From: Parendozoicomonas verongulae
GTDB lineage: Bacteria; Pseudomonadota; Gammaproteobacteria; Pseudomonadales; Endozoicomonadaceae
Length of the DNA stretch: 57,136 nucleotides
Direction of reading: 5' to 3'
Assembly: GCF_009711465.1 (NCBI RefSeq)
Contig: NZ_SMME01000858.1
Location: forward strand, 1-57,136
The notes beneath the pieces are model-generated. The model searched no databases. It had not been told where the DNA came from and saw only the letters and a program-made list of their open reading frames with translations. A program made the position numbers and the translations under genes. This document shows positions 17,299 to 26,605 of this stretch, one piece after another; the first letter of the stretch is position 1, and each line of letters begins with the position of its first letter.

Positions 17299-19005
17299 AT
17301 GACAGCCATGGCCTCTCCAAAATCAGATATCCCACCTTTGTTCCCCAAAATGTTCGTTAGCAGCGTGACAGGGGAGAAATCACCAGAACCACAGTCCTCC
17401 AGTGTCCACCGCGGAAGGCTGGTTAGACAAGGCTATGTAAAAGAGAGGCCACCTAAGGCCTACACCACACCCTATGTCCGTCCTACTCACTCTGGGGCTG
17501 AACCATCACCCAGTAGCACTTATTCGGACGTGTCCTCTGTAGCCAGCCTGTCGCCCCGTGACATGATTATGAGTACTCCTACTCCGCAGGCAAGCAACGT
17601 TGGCTGGGAGATAGTCTCACTGCAATTGAAGTTTGTACCCGCGGCAACCTATAACGAGATCAAGGAGATTTATGATGAGCTCCTTACTCTGGAAGCAAAC
17701 AGCACGGAGATAAACACGAATGACCACATTGAGCTCGCCATGTTCAAACTCAACCTTCTGGCAGAGATGTACCCAAAAGATGGCATATTGATACGGCAAG
17801 CAAGGCAGGTTGAAACACAAAAAACCGCTGCGCACCTGCAAACACTGTTGGCACAGGATGTTTCTGCTCACGAATTTATACCGCAATTCTCCTTTGAAAA
17901 AGCCTGTGATGCTGTTGAGCACCTCATCCAGATGAACAGACCTGCTGACGCGCTGAAATTACTGGAAGCCATTGAGCGTGGCGGGCATTTTCTGGCTCCA
18001 CCAAAGGAACCCCAGAAAACGAAAGATATGGCAATTAGCAAGGCCATTCTGGGCTATAGCGCTACAAGTGGCGATTTGGATTCAGTTAAAAAGCTCCTTC
18101 CTAAGGATACTTTCGCTCAAATATTTCTGCCGGAAGAGTCTGGCCATGTACCGCTATCTGTTACTTTTCGCGACCATCATTTCGATGACAGTGAACTATT
18201 ATCATCCACCAACAAAATTCTTGAAGATATTGCTTTTGCAGCCAGTGCAATCGGGCACTATGAGACTGCCTTACGAGCCATTGAGAACGCTCTCAGATCT
18301 TTGCCGTATTCCAACCCTCGGGCCAGAATACGATTGGCCAGCTTAGGCCTGGTAGTGTGTAATACCCAGCTAAAACAGTATGCCGACAAATCGGATATGG
18401 AGAAACAACAAAAGGTTATATCGCATTTCAAAACCTGCCATAGAGTCATTGATAGCGCCTTAACAGTACAAGAGCCTGCACTGTTCTCGGAGAAAATCCC
18501 TCAGTGTCCAATGTTAAAGCCCATTGAAATTTTTGCAGCCTCCGTGATGGCAGATATGAGAAGGCGGGGAAAAAGCTGGGCATCGGTTTACAACGAATTA
18601 CGCAGCATAAGAGAGCTATGCAAACCTCATACGGCCGACCTGAATGCACTGCTTGCAGAAACTGCAGTACAAGAAGCAAGAGCGGTGACGCCAAAAGATA
18701 ACCCGGCGAAGATCAATGTAGAGGCTGCCAAGAAATGGTTAAAAGATGCCAGTTTTTTCATAGAAAAAATGCCCAAAAGCACGGCTAACGGAAAAAGAGC
18801 TTTTGTGAATGCTGCTTACTGTGACATTTCCAGCCGCTACTATCAGGCAATGTATTTCCCCGATAGGGCTAAAAGCATGGTTAAGGCAAGAGAAGCCGAG
18901 CTTGAATACGCCCTTAAGGCTCATCCTGCTTACGTAGATTTAGATGGCGCACAAAGTTACCTTTCTGCCTTCACTTCTTTCGACTGGCTACCCGATGTGA
19001 CTTAG
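17299..19005 (+). CDS. Hypothetical helical-repeat (TPR-like) protein, about 568 aa
   Basis: The first ~100 residues are polar and Ser/Pro-rich. The rest is alpha-helical with segments spaced like tetratricopeptide repeats, for example HLIQMNRPADALKLLEAIERGG and IGHYETALRAIENALRSLPYSNP in part, followed by SRYYQAMYFPDRAKSMVKAREAELEYALKAHPAY-like helices near the C-terminus. No family is recognised and there is no signal peptide. The start is uncertain: TTG 17275, ATG 17299 and ATG 17308 are in frame, none with a strong ribosome-binding site. Its last codons coincide with the beginning of an rbsB relic in another frame. This suggests the gene arrived by a rearrangement that removed most of a ribose operon. 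Confidence 0.6.
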   Translation: MTAMASPKSDIPPLFPKMFVSSVTGEKSPEPQSSSVHRGRLVRQGYVKERPPKAYTTPYVRPTHSGAEPSPSSTYSDVSSVASLSPRDMIMSTPTPQASNVGWEIVSLQLKFVPAATYNEIKEIYDELLTLEANSTEINTNDHIELAMFKLNLLAEMYPKDGILIRQARQVETQKTAAHLQTLLAQDVSAHEFIPQFSFEKACDAVEHLIQMNRPADALKLLEAIERGGHFLAPPKEPQKTKDMAISKAILGYSATSGDLDSVKKLLPKDTFAQIFLPEESGHVPLSVTFRDHHFDDSELLSSTNKILEDIAFAASAIGHYETALRAIENALRSLPYSNPRARIRLASLGLVVCNTQLKQYADKSDMEKQQKVISHFKTCHRVIDSALTVQEPALFSEKIPQCPMLKPIEIFAASVMADMRRRGKSWASVYNELRSIRELCKPHTADLNALLAETAVQEARAVTPKDNPAKINVEAAKKWLKDASFFIEKMPKSTANGKRAFVNAAYCDISSRYYQAMYFPDRAKSMVKAREAELEYALKAHPAYVDLDGAQSYLSAFTSFDWLPDVT

Positions 19006-19121
19006 CTGCAATCGTTGTCCAGCAAGCTGGCATAATTGGCGCTATCGGCGTTGAAGTGGCTGATAAAGTACTGAAGGTTGAAATAAAACATCCACCTGCG
19101 GACTTGCGGGCTGCGCCTTGA
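18999..19121 (+). pseudogene. rbsB: C-terminal relic of ribose-binding protein RbsB
   Basis: In the frame starting at 18999 the DNA encodes about 40 residues that line up with the C-terminus of E. coli RbsB. The relic reads DLAAIVVQQAGIIGAIGVEV, then ADKVLKVEI, then KHPPADL. By my recollection RbsB has KLAATIAQQPDQIGAIGVET, ADKVLKGE and YPVDL at these places. The frame ends at a TGA (19119-19121), and no start or upstream part exists. It sits 33 bp before rbsK, exactly where an intact rbs operon would have rbsB. Its 5' side is replaced by the unknown 17.3-19.0 kb gene. This is the scar of a lost ribose ABC importer. Confidence 0.75.
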
Positions 19122-19154
19122 TAAAGGCGCAGCCCAATATACGGGCTGATTATT

Positions 19155-20090
19155 ATGACAAAAAAGATTTTTGTTATTGGTAGCGCCAGCGCTGACCATG
19201 TGCTCATGGTCGACAGTTTCCCCCGCCCCGGTGAAACCGTTACCGGCTCCCGCTATGACATTATTCCCGGTGGCAAAGGGGCCAATCAAGCCGTAGCCTG
19301 TGCCCGCCTTGGCGGCACAACTCGATTTATGGCCTGCCTGGGGCAGGACGTATTCGGAACCAAAGTCATTGAAACGTTCCAGGATGATGGCATAGAAACC
19401 AGCCTGATCGAGCAGATCGAAGGCATGAGGACCGGCATCGCCATGATCTTTGTGGATAACAATGCCGAGAACTGTATTGGTATCGCTGCAGAAGCCAACA
19501 GTCAGCTCACCGCTGAGCGTGTGGCACGTCAAACTCAGGCTATTGCGGAAGCGGATTACCTGTTGATGCAGCTGGAAACCCCTGTTGAGGCCATTCTGAA
19601 GGCTGCACAAATCGCTCAGAAAAACCACACTCCCGTTGTACTGAACCCTGCACCTGCGTGTCCCCTGTCTGACGAGCTGCTGGCCTGCATCGACATCATC
19701 ACCCCCAACCAGACCGAAGCTGAAGTGCTGACGGGCATACCTGCCAACACGGAAGAGAACGCTATCAAAGCGGCCGCTGCCCTGCACAACAAAGGCATTG
19801 CTACCGTTGTCATCACCATGGGTAAGAAAGGCGCTCTGATCTCCGAGAAATCCGAAAGTCGTATCGCAACCCAACTGATCAATGGCTTCTCCGTAAAAGC
19901 CACCGACACCACAGCCGCAGGGGACACCTTCAACGGTGGTATGCTGGTTGCGCTGGCGGAAGGCAAATCTCTGACTGATGCCATTCGCTTTGGTAACGCT
20001 TGTGGCGCTCTGTCTGTGACCCGCTCCGGTGCCCAGACCTCTATTCCTTCCCGAGCGGAAGCGGATCAGTTTTTAGAAGCCTGGACGTGA
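19155..20090 (+). CDS. rbsK: Ribokinase
   Basis: The 311-aa PfkB-family sugar kinase has the ribokinase signatures IPGGKGANQAVACARLG (about residues 36-52) and the C-terminal AAGDTFNGGM. In the latter, Asp is the catalytic base and the glycines form the anion hole. It phosphorylates ribose to ribose-5-phosphate. Upstream lies only a relic of rbsB, so the kinase has lost its transporter operon. Its substrate may now come from nucleoside breakdown by the hydrolase at 15.2 kb (inference). A hairpin GGCTGCGCC/GGCGCAGCC-type repeat at about 19109-19133 lies in its leader. Confidence 0.93.
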   Translation: MTKKIFVIGSASADHVLMVDSFPRPGETVTGSRYDIIPGGKGANQAVACARLGGTTRFMACLGQDVFGTKVIETFQDDGIETSLIEQIEGMRTGIAMIFVDNNAENCIGIAAEANSQLTAERVARQTQAIAEADYLLMQLETPVEAILKAAQIAQKNHTPVVLNPAPACPLSDELLACIDIITPNQTEAEVLTGIPANTEENAIKAAAALHNKGIATVVITMGKKGALISEKSESRIATQLINGFSVKATDTTAAGDTFNGGMLVALAEGKSLTDAIRFGNACGALSVTRSGAQTSIPSRAEADQFLEAWT

Positions 20091-20193
20091 ATGAAAAGGC
20101 TGTAGAAACTGGATTTTCTGCAAGAGCTGAAGGAACAGTTTGACTTTCCGCTGGTGCTTCTGGACTGCAAAGTGTGTCGGACATCGAAGTGGA

Positions 20194-21216
20194 TCAGACT
20201 TTTTTTCCTGCCCGGGATGAGGCTTCAGCCTGTTTGTAACCAGGCTGGTAGCGTTTCCCTTCATAGGACTTTGAGATTCGTTTAGATGGGCCTGGCATAG
20301 GTTCATTCACCAATTCTGAAATCTTCTCTAACCTCCCCTTTAAGTCCTTTGTAGCAGGGCGCTCCTCAGGATCGCTCAATTCCATTTCCCTAAGCAGCAA
20401 AACAAGTTCACTCAGTTTTCGGTCGTATTTTTTCTGTTTAAGGCCTTTGGGGGAGAAAGCGATAGATAATGTCTTCCTATAGCTTTTTATCCGGTTTGTA
20501 TCAAGAGGCAAATTCACAACCAGCCCTTCCCATCCCAGTATCTGGTGTATTGTCGCCCCCATGCAGTGCACATCAACAGGGAAGCTTTGTACCTGCCGGC
20601 GAATCACTTCCGGAGCAAAATAATCAGGCGTTCCATCCATACTCCTTGGTGGTAGCGTGTCTTTGTCTAAAACAACTGCAAATCCAAAATCACAGATACG
20701 AATATTCTTCTGAGAGTCGATCAAAAGGTTATCCGGCTTTAAATCCCTGTGTAGAACCTTTTTTTCATGAATGTAGATAAGACCTTCCACAGCCTGTTGA
20801 AATACATTGACCACCCCCTTAACACCAAGGCTAAGGTTCTGATCATAATACTCTCCCAGATCCCTCCCGCCGTCGGTCATCATAAGCTCCACCATAAAGG
20901 GATGACTGGAGCTCACAGACTGTGTATGACTAAGGTAACTCACAATCCTTGGGTGTGAACCCAGCATCTTCAGAATATCGATTTCTTGCTGTAGGCGCCT
21001 CCACACCGGAGTAATGGGGCGGTCGTATATAAACTGACGTTTGGTAATCACCGTCTCCACTTTTCCGAATCGGCCAAAAGCTGGAGTCCGGACAACTTCC
21101 ACCAGCAAATTTTCAGTTTTTTTGTGTTTATGCTGGTAAATTACTTCGCGCTGCACTTGCGCGAGTGCCGATTTGGTAACAACGACCTGGGACGAAGAGG
21201 AAGAAGCAGCTTGCAT
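20194..21216 (-). CDS. Eukaryotic-like serine/threonine protein kinase
   Basis: The 340-aa protein shows the Hanks-type catalytic core. HRDLKPDNLLID is the catalytic loop, DFGF the metal-binding loop, and GTPDYFAPEV the activation-segment end. Motif IX is seen in DVHCMGATIHQIL, and the helix-C Glu in RLQQEIDIL. The glycine loop is reduced (FGRFGKVE) and a clear VAxK lysine is not obvious; a Lys in VITKRQF could serve. There is no transmembrane segment or PASTA domain, unlike typical bacterial PknB. The N-terminus is Ser-rich and the tail basic. Such soluble kinases are often secreted effectors in host-associated bacteria, but no secretion signal is evident here. Confidence 0.85.
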   Translation of the reverse strand: MQAASSSSSQVVVTKSALAQVQREVIYQHKHKKTENLLVEVVRTPAFGRFGKVETVITKRQFIYDRPITPVWRRLQQEIDILKMLGSHPRIVSYLSHTQSVSSSHPFMVELMMTDGGRDLGEYYDQNLSLGVKGVVNVFQQAVEGLIYIHEKKVLHRDLKPDNLLIDSQKNIRICDFGFAVVLDKDTLPPRSMDGTPDYFAPEVIRRQVQSFPVDVHCMGATIHQILGWEGLVVNLPLDTNRIKSYRKTLSIAFSPKGLKQKKYDRKLSELVLLLREMELSDPEERPATKDLKGRLEKISELVNEPMPGPSKRISKSYEGKRYQPGYKQAEASSRAGKKV

Positions 21217-21388
21217 GGTTCATATGCCTATATATTCTGATGAACATGGGCTAATAGACTGCAAACAGCTTCACATATTTCATAATTCGTTAGCACCGCT
21301 AACCCCTTTGCAAGCACAGCCTAAAGTGCAACTCAGGCAGGAGCTGATATAGTTGTAAAAAAGATCATCTGTCAGAGGGACAATAATT

Positions 21389-21721
21389 ATGGCAACGGGA
21401 ATCACTCGTCTGAAAAAAACCGCTACGGCTTTGGTAACAGCTATTACCCTCAGCACCGCCCCTGCTTTTGCCTCCAGCGGGCAGACTCAGGCACAGACTG
21501 AAAACCCCAGTTTCTTCGCTATGACCGGTGACATGCTCATTGCCCGTCCGCTGATGCTGGCAACCACTATTGTTGGCGGTGCTATTTTTATTGTCAGCTC
21601 TCCCTTCTCAGCCATGGGGGGCAACATAAGCGGAGCGGCAGATACATTAGTGAAAAAACCTTTTGATGCCACCTTCAAGCGCTGCCTTGGCTGCTCCTTC
21701 CCCAGTGAGGAAGGGTTTTAA
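21389..21721 (+). CDS. Small exported or membrane protein, 110 aa
   Basis: The protein starts with a signal-peptide-like stretch (ATALVTAITLSTAPAFA, cleavage near residue 28). A hydrophobic segment LMLATTIVGGAIFIVSSPFS follows, then SGAADTLVKKPFDATFKRCLGC. This ordering (RPL.LATT..G...F..S.PFS..GG ... AADTLV ... F.RCLGC) is shared with short uncharacterised envelope proteins of pseudomonads and relatives, sometimes mislabelled as multidrug transporters. The function is unknown. It is divergent from the kinase gene, with 172 bp between them for both promoters. Confidence 0.75.
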   Translation: MATGITRLKKTATALVTAITLSTAPAFASSGQTQAQTENPSFFAMTGDMLIARPLMLATTIVGGAIFIVSSPFSAMGGNISGAADTLVKKPFDATFKRCLGCSFPSEEGF

Positions 21722-21767
21722 TTCTCGCGCCTTCTTCCCCGAGACAACACTGCCAGATTCTTAACGT

Positions 21768-23492
21768 TTATTTGGCAGTGTCTGTGGGTATCTCCATAGA
21801 ATTCCAGGCTTCATACCAACTTTCGTCATAATCTGGTGGAAAGAAGATATAAGACTGTTCAATCTCTTCTATCCGATAACCCCGTTGCCTGTATGACTCA
21901 ATGAGGTCACGTTGTGCACCACTTGAGACCTTACTCTGTTCAAAAAACAGCTCACTGCCATGGATGCGTCCATGGAGCTGTAATAATGTTGAATAATGTA
22001 GAATCAGGTCCCAGTGGGACAGTTGCTCTGCCAGTACGGTATTTTCCAGTGCTTCCACATCAGCAGCGACCTTAATCAGATCTTTTTCGGTGTTGAGCCA
22101 ATGCTGCTTGAAGTACGCCTTCTCTTGTTCACTGCCGTGCTCCTCAACATTCAGAATCAGCCTTGAAAGCACTTTATAGGTCAAAAGTCGCTGAAGTACT
22201 TCTGGTGCGTCCAACGTGGGAATATCATGAACAATAATGCGCTCCTCTTTGAGGTCCTGATTGCCACTTTCAATGAAAATACCTGCAGCAAACGACCAGC
22301 TGATAACAGGCGTGGAATCCAGTACAGCGTCCCAGCATCTGGAACTCATGCGGCCAAGGTGCTTGTCCGTCATACCAAACCGTTTCAGGTGGGCTAACTG
22401 GAACATATGGGGAAATGTACCATGGGAAAAATGGCCCGCCAGATGGGTCAGATCGTAAAACCCTGTTGTGCTGGCGTATTTGATAGCGCGCTCCGGTGGG
22501 ATAAAACCCAAAAAGTAAGGGGTTCGATCACTGACAACATCCTGCAAATTCTGGTGAATCACAAAATCCAGCAGCTCAAATGCCTCCTTCCAGCGTGAAT
22601 CAACCGCCGGCTTTCGATATATCGGTTCTACACGCTCTATCCGGGCATCCCCCCCTGGCTGCTGGATAACATTGACATCGGCCGGGACCAGCGTTGATAC
22701 GGGAATATACAGGGATTCGTACCACGCAGGCCCCTGACCCGTTAGATACGCGGTTTGCCAATGGATAGACAGCGATTCAAACCGTTTTCTTGCATCCGTG
22801 AAAAAAATGGGCTGGCTAGTCAAAGGGCGAGAAGGAGAAGCAAGATCAAGTTCGGGAAGGAGTACTTGCCCCAGTGTACGAAGCTCGTGCCCTAACTCAA
22901 TCAGAAGAGGAAAGAGTGATATGGGATCATAAATATGATGAAGCTTGTTAAGCAAGGGTGTTGGCAGAATATTGGTACAGGCCTGTGCACTTGCTCCCCC
23001 AAGCCACTGAAGTTTCATCATTTCCGGTTTACGGCCACCCGCAACAGCCAGTGGCAGGCGGACGTTTAAGAGATAATTTTTATAATGCGTCATGTCCTGC
23101 AAGCTGACAGAACGAGGCATCTCCGCACTCTCAGGGTGACAGATAACACTATTCAGGTATATGGTATGAGCCAAAGTGCCAATATCACTTTGCTCCTTAA
23201 GTTCTTCGACAAAAGGCTCATCACTCTCTAACCAGTCACTCTGCCACTGAGCACAATACTCTGTATCAATCTGATGTATAAACTCGGAAACCCGGCTAAT
23301 CGCCTGAGGGTTTTCAAGGCTGTGCGTGGATTCAAGCTGACCACGAACCACGCCACCATAAAACAAGTGGCTCCCTGCACGACAGTCTTCTCCATTGGCC
23401 GGGCAGCTGTTGTCCTCTGCTGCAACCTGCCAGGACACGCAAATGACAAACAACACAGTCCTGGGCCAAAAGATTTTTAAAAGCGCCACCAT
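21768..23492 (-). CDS. Hypothetical exported protein, 574 aa
   Basis: An N-terminal signal peptide (LLKIFWPRTVLFVICVSWQVAAE, cleavage near residue 25) is followed by a large, mostly helical soluble region. Two close Cys pairs near the mature N-terminus (CPANGEDC) suggest a disulfide. Segments such as GFYDLTHLAGHFSHGTFPHM contain several His/Asp residues, but I do not recognise an enzyme family. It is convergent with the small exported protein gene, 46 bp apart. It is probably periplasmic or secreted. Confidence 0.65.
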   Translation of the reverse strand: MVALLKIFWPRTVLFVICVSWQVAAEDNSCPANGEDCRAGSHLFYGGVVRGQLESTHSLENPQAISRVSEFIHQIDTEYCAQWQSDWLESDEPFVEELKEQSDIGTLAHTIYLNSVICHPESAEMPRSVSLQDMTHYKNYLLNVRLPLAVAGGRKPEMMKLQWLGGASAQACTNILPTPLLNKLHHIYDPISLFPLLIELGHELRTLGQVLLPELDLASPSRPLTSQPIFFTDARKRFESLSIHWQTAYLTGQGPAWYESLYIPVSTLVPADVNVIQQPGGDARIERVEPIYRKPAVDSRWKEAFELLDFVIHQNLQDVVSDRTPYFLGFIPPERAIKYASTTGFYDLTHLAGHFSHGTFPHMFQLAHLKRFGMTDKHLGRMSSRCWDAVLDSTPVISWSFAAGIFIESGNQDLKEERIIVHDIPTLDAPEVLQRLLTYKVLSRLILNVEEHGSEQEKAYFKQHWLNTEKDLIKVAADVEALENTVLAEQLSHWDLILHYSTLLQLHGRIHGSELFFEQSKVSSGAQRDLIESYRQRGYRIEEIEQSYIFFPPDYDESWYEAWNSMEIPTDTAK

Positions 23493-23751
23493 AACCCCAC
23501 TCTCTTATAACAATCTGAGAACGCTCTGACTAAGGTGCCACTATGAAGTTCTTATTCGTCCCTTAATTCGCTTACGCAACTAACAGCCTTGTCAGGCTGG
23601 GGTACTTACAAAAAAGGCGTAGCCAACCGGCAGCGCCTTCTTCTGATCAGCGACCAGACTTAGCGAATACCCACCATCCAGCCATACGTACTTGCCATCA
23701 CACAAAAACTGACACCTATACTCCTTTAGTTTGTTTCCTGAGGATGTTGTC

Positions 23752-25065
23752 ATGGACCAGGGTAAATATTCCCTGACCACAAAAGTGGTTATCGGCATGG
23801 TGACCGGTATTCTGGTTGGTTTCCTCTTGCGGGCACTGTTCCCTGAAAACCCGTTTGTAACGACTTATATTACCGAAGGCGTATTGCTGATTCTTGGCAA
23901 AATATTCATCACCTGCCTGAAAATGCTGGTTGTGCCACTGATTTTTATTTCTCTGGTGTGTGGCACATGCACCCTGCAGGATGCCTCAACCCTTGGACGC
24001 CTTGGTTTAAAAACCGTTGGCCTGTATATCCTGACAACATGTATCGCCATTTCCATGGCCATTGCGCTGGCTCTTATCTTTGAGCCGGGTGTGGGTGCGA
24101 ATCTGGCAAGCACGACGGGTTTTACGCCTCAGGAAGCACCACCGCTGAGTCAGGTGCTAATCAACCTGTTTCCAAGCAACCCTATTGACGCTATGGCTAA
24201 GGGCAATGCTCTACAGATCATTGTTTTTGCTCTGCTGTTCGGTATATCTATCGCCGCATCCGGGAAAAAGGGGCAGCCTGTCGCAGATATGTTCATCAGC
24301 CTTAACGAAGTGATTATGAAGCTGGTGACACTGCTTATGAATCTTGCTCCCTACGGCGTTTTCGCCCTTATGGCACACCTGTTCACCACCATTGAGTTTG
24401 ACGCTATTTTTAACCTTTTACAGTACTTCTTCCTGTTACTGGGGGTACTGATTCTTCATGTATTCATAACCTACTTTACATTGTTGCGCTTTGTTGGCGG
24501 ACTAAGCCCTCTGCGTTTTTTAAGAAAGATGGAAGATACTCTTCTCTTTGCCTTCAGCACCTCCTCCAGCAGTGCAACAATTCCTGTGTCCCTGGAAACC
24601 GTGAAACGCCGCCTGGGAGCCAGTAACCGGGTTGCATCGTTCACAATTCCCCTTGGAGCCACCATCAATATGGACGGCACCGCCATGATGCAAGGTGTCG
24701 CCACCGTGTTCATCGCTCAGGCATTCTCAATAGACCTGACCTTGATGGACTACCTTACCGTCATCGTAACAGCAACTCTGGCCTCCATAGGAACAGCAGG
24801 TGTACCGGGAGTTGGCCTGATTATGCTGGCCATGGTACTCCAGCAGGTTGGCCTGCCCCTGGAAGGCATTGCCATCATTATGGGAGTAGACAGACTGCTG
24901 GATATGGTAAGAACGGCTGTGAACGTTACTGGAGACTGTACTGTCACCTGCATCGTGGCCAAGAGTGAAGGAGAGTTTGATCGGAGTGTATTTGACGACG
25001 AGCATGCCGGGGAACAGGAAGAAATTATCAACTTCCACCACATTACCGATGAGCCTGACACCTAA
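23752..25065 (+). CDS. Dicarboxylate/amino acid:cation symporter (DAACS family)
   Basis: The 437-aa membrane protein has the hallmarks of the GltP/DctA family. These are the serine-rich hairpin-1 motif FSTSSSSATIPVS, the segment-7 motif NMDGT in a run of small residues, hairpin 2 SIGTAGVPGVG, and the C-terminal DRLLDMVRTAVNVTGD with the substrate-binding Asp and Asn. It co-transports acidic amino acids or C4-dicarboxylates with Na+ or H+. ATG 23752 with AGGA at 23741-23744 is a better start than an in-frame TTG at 23731. Aspartate/glutamate versus dicarboxylate preference cannot be read by eye: TRTAxNV-type residues point to either. Confidence 0.9.
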   Translation: MDQGKYSLTTKVVIGMVTGILVGFLLRALFPENPFVTTYITEGVLLILGKIFITCLKMLVVPLIFISLVCGTCTLQDASTLGRLGLKTVGLYILTTCIAISMAIALALIFEPGVGANLASTTGFTPQEAPPLSQVLINLFPSNPIDAMAKGNALQIIVFALLFGISIAASGKKGQPVADMFISLNEVIMKLVTLLMNLAPYGVFALMAHLFTTIEFDAIFNLLQYFFLLLGVLILHVFITYFTLLRFVGGLSPLRFLRKMEDTLLFAFSTSSSSATIPVSLETVKRRLGASNRVASFTIPLGATINMDGTAMMQGVATVFIAQAFSIDLTLMDYLTVIVTATLASIGTAGVPGVGLIMLAMVLQQVGLPLEGIAIIMGVDRLLDMVRTAVNVTGDCTVTCIVAKSEGEFDRSVFDDEHAGEQEEIINFHHITDEPDT

Positions 25066-25289
25066 GTACGGAACATGTATGGTCCCGAACACAGGCTCCT
25101 AACAAGCCTTATCCATAAACTTGTAACGTACTTACGTTTATCAAAAATGGAACTTGCCGGCCTTATGATACAAGTCACGGCACCATTCATACGAAACCCT
25201 TACGCTAAACAGGTTTTCTCAAAGGTTCCTTACCAACGAGAGACATATTGCTGGATTCAAATCATAATGTTTGCGAAAGGATTTACCCC

Positions 25290-26600
25290 GTGGAGCTGAA
25301 AAATGTTGATGCCGGAACGCAGGAACCCAAGCTTGACCGACGCAGCCTTTTAAAGTTAGGTGTCGCAGGAACAGCGGCCCTGGTTACGACATCCACACCT
25401 GCAGCCAAGGCGAGCGAAAAAGGTATTGGCACGACCGTCTATGACGACTTCCCCTATGAAGTCAGCCCGGACTATAAACGTTTTAGTGAATACAACTCTG
25501 TCTTTAGCAGTGACTACCGCAAAGGTATTCCCTTTGATAAACCTTTTTATGACGATAGTCGGCCCGGTTTCAGTTCTTCTGACTATGCATTATCTATGGC
25601 ATCCACAGCCGTCTGGTTAAGTCCCAGTATTCCTATGAATGTTGTTCACCAGCCTCATGATTCACTGCCTGAACCTTACAAATTTCCAGACAATGCCACT
25701 GCCCATGCCCAGATTAAACGGGCTGCCCGGCTATTTGGTGCTGATGTTGTCGGGATAACCCGTCGAGATGAGCGCTGGGATTACTCCCATGTTTACGCAG
25801 ATAACTGGAACCTTGATGTTGATGTCGTACCTTGGGAGGAAGCCCTTCCTGGCTTTGAACCCAAAACGGTGATTGTGCTTGGCTGGGAAATGGGATACGA
25901 AGCCCTGGCAACGGCCCCCAGCCAAATCTCTGACGCCACAGCGAACAATGCGTATTCCGGCCTGACCTATGTTTTAACGCAAATGACCGCGTATCTTAAT
26001 CACTTGGGATACCAGGCGGCCCCAGCACTGAATGGTTTGGGTCTTAATGTGCCTTATGCAGTCGCGGCAGGGCTGGGGGAAGCCAATAGAATGGGCCTGC
26101 TGCAAAACTATAAGTACGGCCCTCGGCTGCGTATTGCAAAGCTGTATACGGATCTGGAATTTGACGAGTATCTCGACAAGCCCGTTTCCTACGGGATTCA
26201 AGACTTTTGCGAAAATTGCATGCACTGTGCAGACAAATGTCCTTCCAACGCTCTGACCCACGATATAAAAACCAGGATCTATACAGCAGAGGATGTCAAA
26301 GACAGACCCTTTACTAACCCAGGGGTTAAAAAATGGCATTTTGATGCGCAGAAATGTCACGATTACTGGATAGATTCTGGTACCGGGTGTGGTACTTGCA
26401 TTGCGGCCTGCCCATACAACAAACCCGACTTCTGGCATCACAGGCTGATCGACCGTCTGAATACTGTACTGCCTGGTCCTTTGCATAAATTTATGGCGCA
26501 AATGGACTTATGGCATGGCTATGGAAACATGTTTGATGAAAAGGCGCCTGCAGTTTTCTGGGATCCAAAAGGGCGCTCATATGACGGACTGAAGGGGTAG
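25290..26600 (+). CDS. rdhA: Reductive dehalogenase catalytic subunit (RdhA family)
   Basis: The 436-aa protein begins with a Tat signal (LDRRSLLKLGVAGTAALVTT, Arg17-Arg18). It contains the RdhA core and two cysteine sets near the C-terminus: CENCMHCADKCP (from about residue 306) and a second one split as C...CGTCIAACP (about 349-375). This is the arrangement of the two [4Fe-4S] clusters that feed cobalamin in reductive dehalogenases and related quinone-linked enzymes. The start is GTG 25290 with AAAGGA eight nt upstream; no ATG fits. Expected location is the periplasmic face. The following small gene, expected to be the RdhB membrane anchor, is broken. An epoxyqueuosine-reductase-like enzyme is the main alternative, but the Tat signal speaks against it. 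Confidence 0.85.
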   Translation: MELKNVDAGTQEPKLDRRSLLKLGVAGTAALVTTSTPAAKASEKGIGTTVYDDFPYEVSPDYKRFSEYNSVFSSDYRKGIPFDKPFYDDSRPGFSSSDYALSMASTAVWLSPSIPMNVVHQPHDSLPEPYKFPDNATAHAQIKRAARLFGADVVGITRRDERWDYSHVYADNWNLDVDVVPWEEALPGFEPKTVIVLGWEMGYEALATAPSQISDATANNAYSGLTYVLTQMTAYLNHLGYQAAPALNGLGLNVPYAVAAGLGEANRMGLLQNYKYGPRLRIAKLYTDLEFDEYLDKPVSYGIQDFCENCMHCADKCPSNALTHDIKTRIYTAEDVKDRPFTNPGVKKWHFDAQKCHDYWIDSGTGCGTCIAACPYNKPDFWHHRLIDRLNTVLPGPLHKFMAQMDLWHGYGNMFDEKAPAVFWDPKGRSYDGLKG

Positions 26601-26605
26601 GAATT

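Noticed and set aside
20091..20193. Relic of rbsR or rbsD after rbsK
   Set aside because: The three frames here do not resemble either protein; it is treated as ordinary intergenic DNA.
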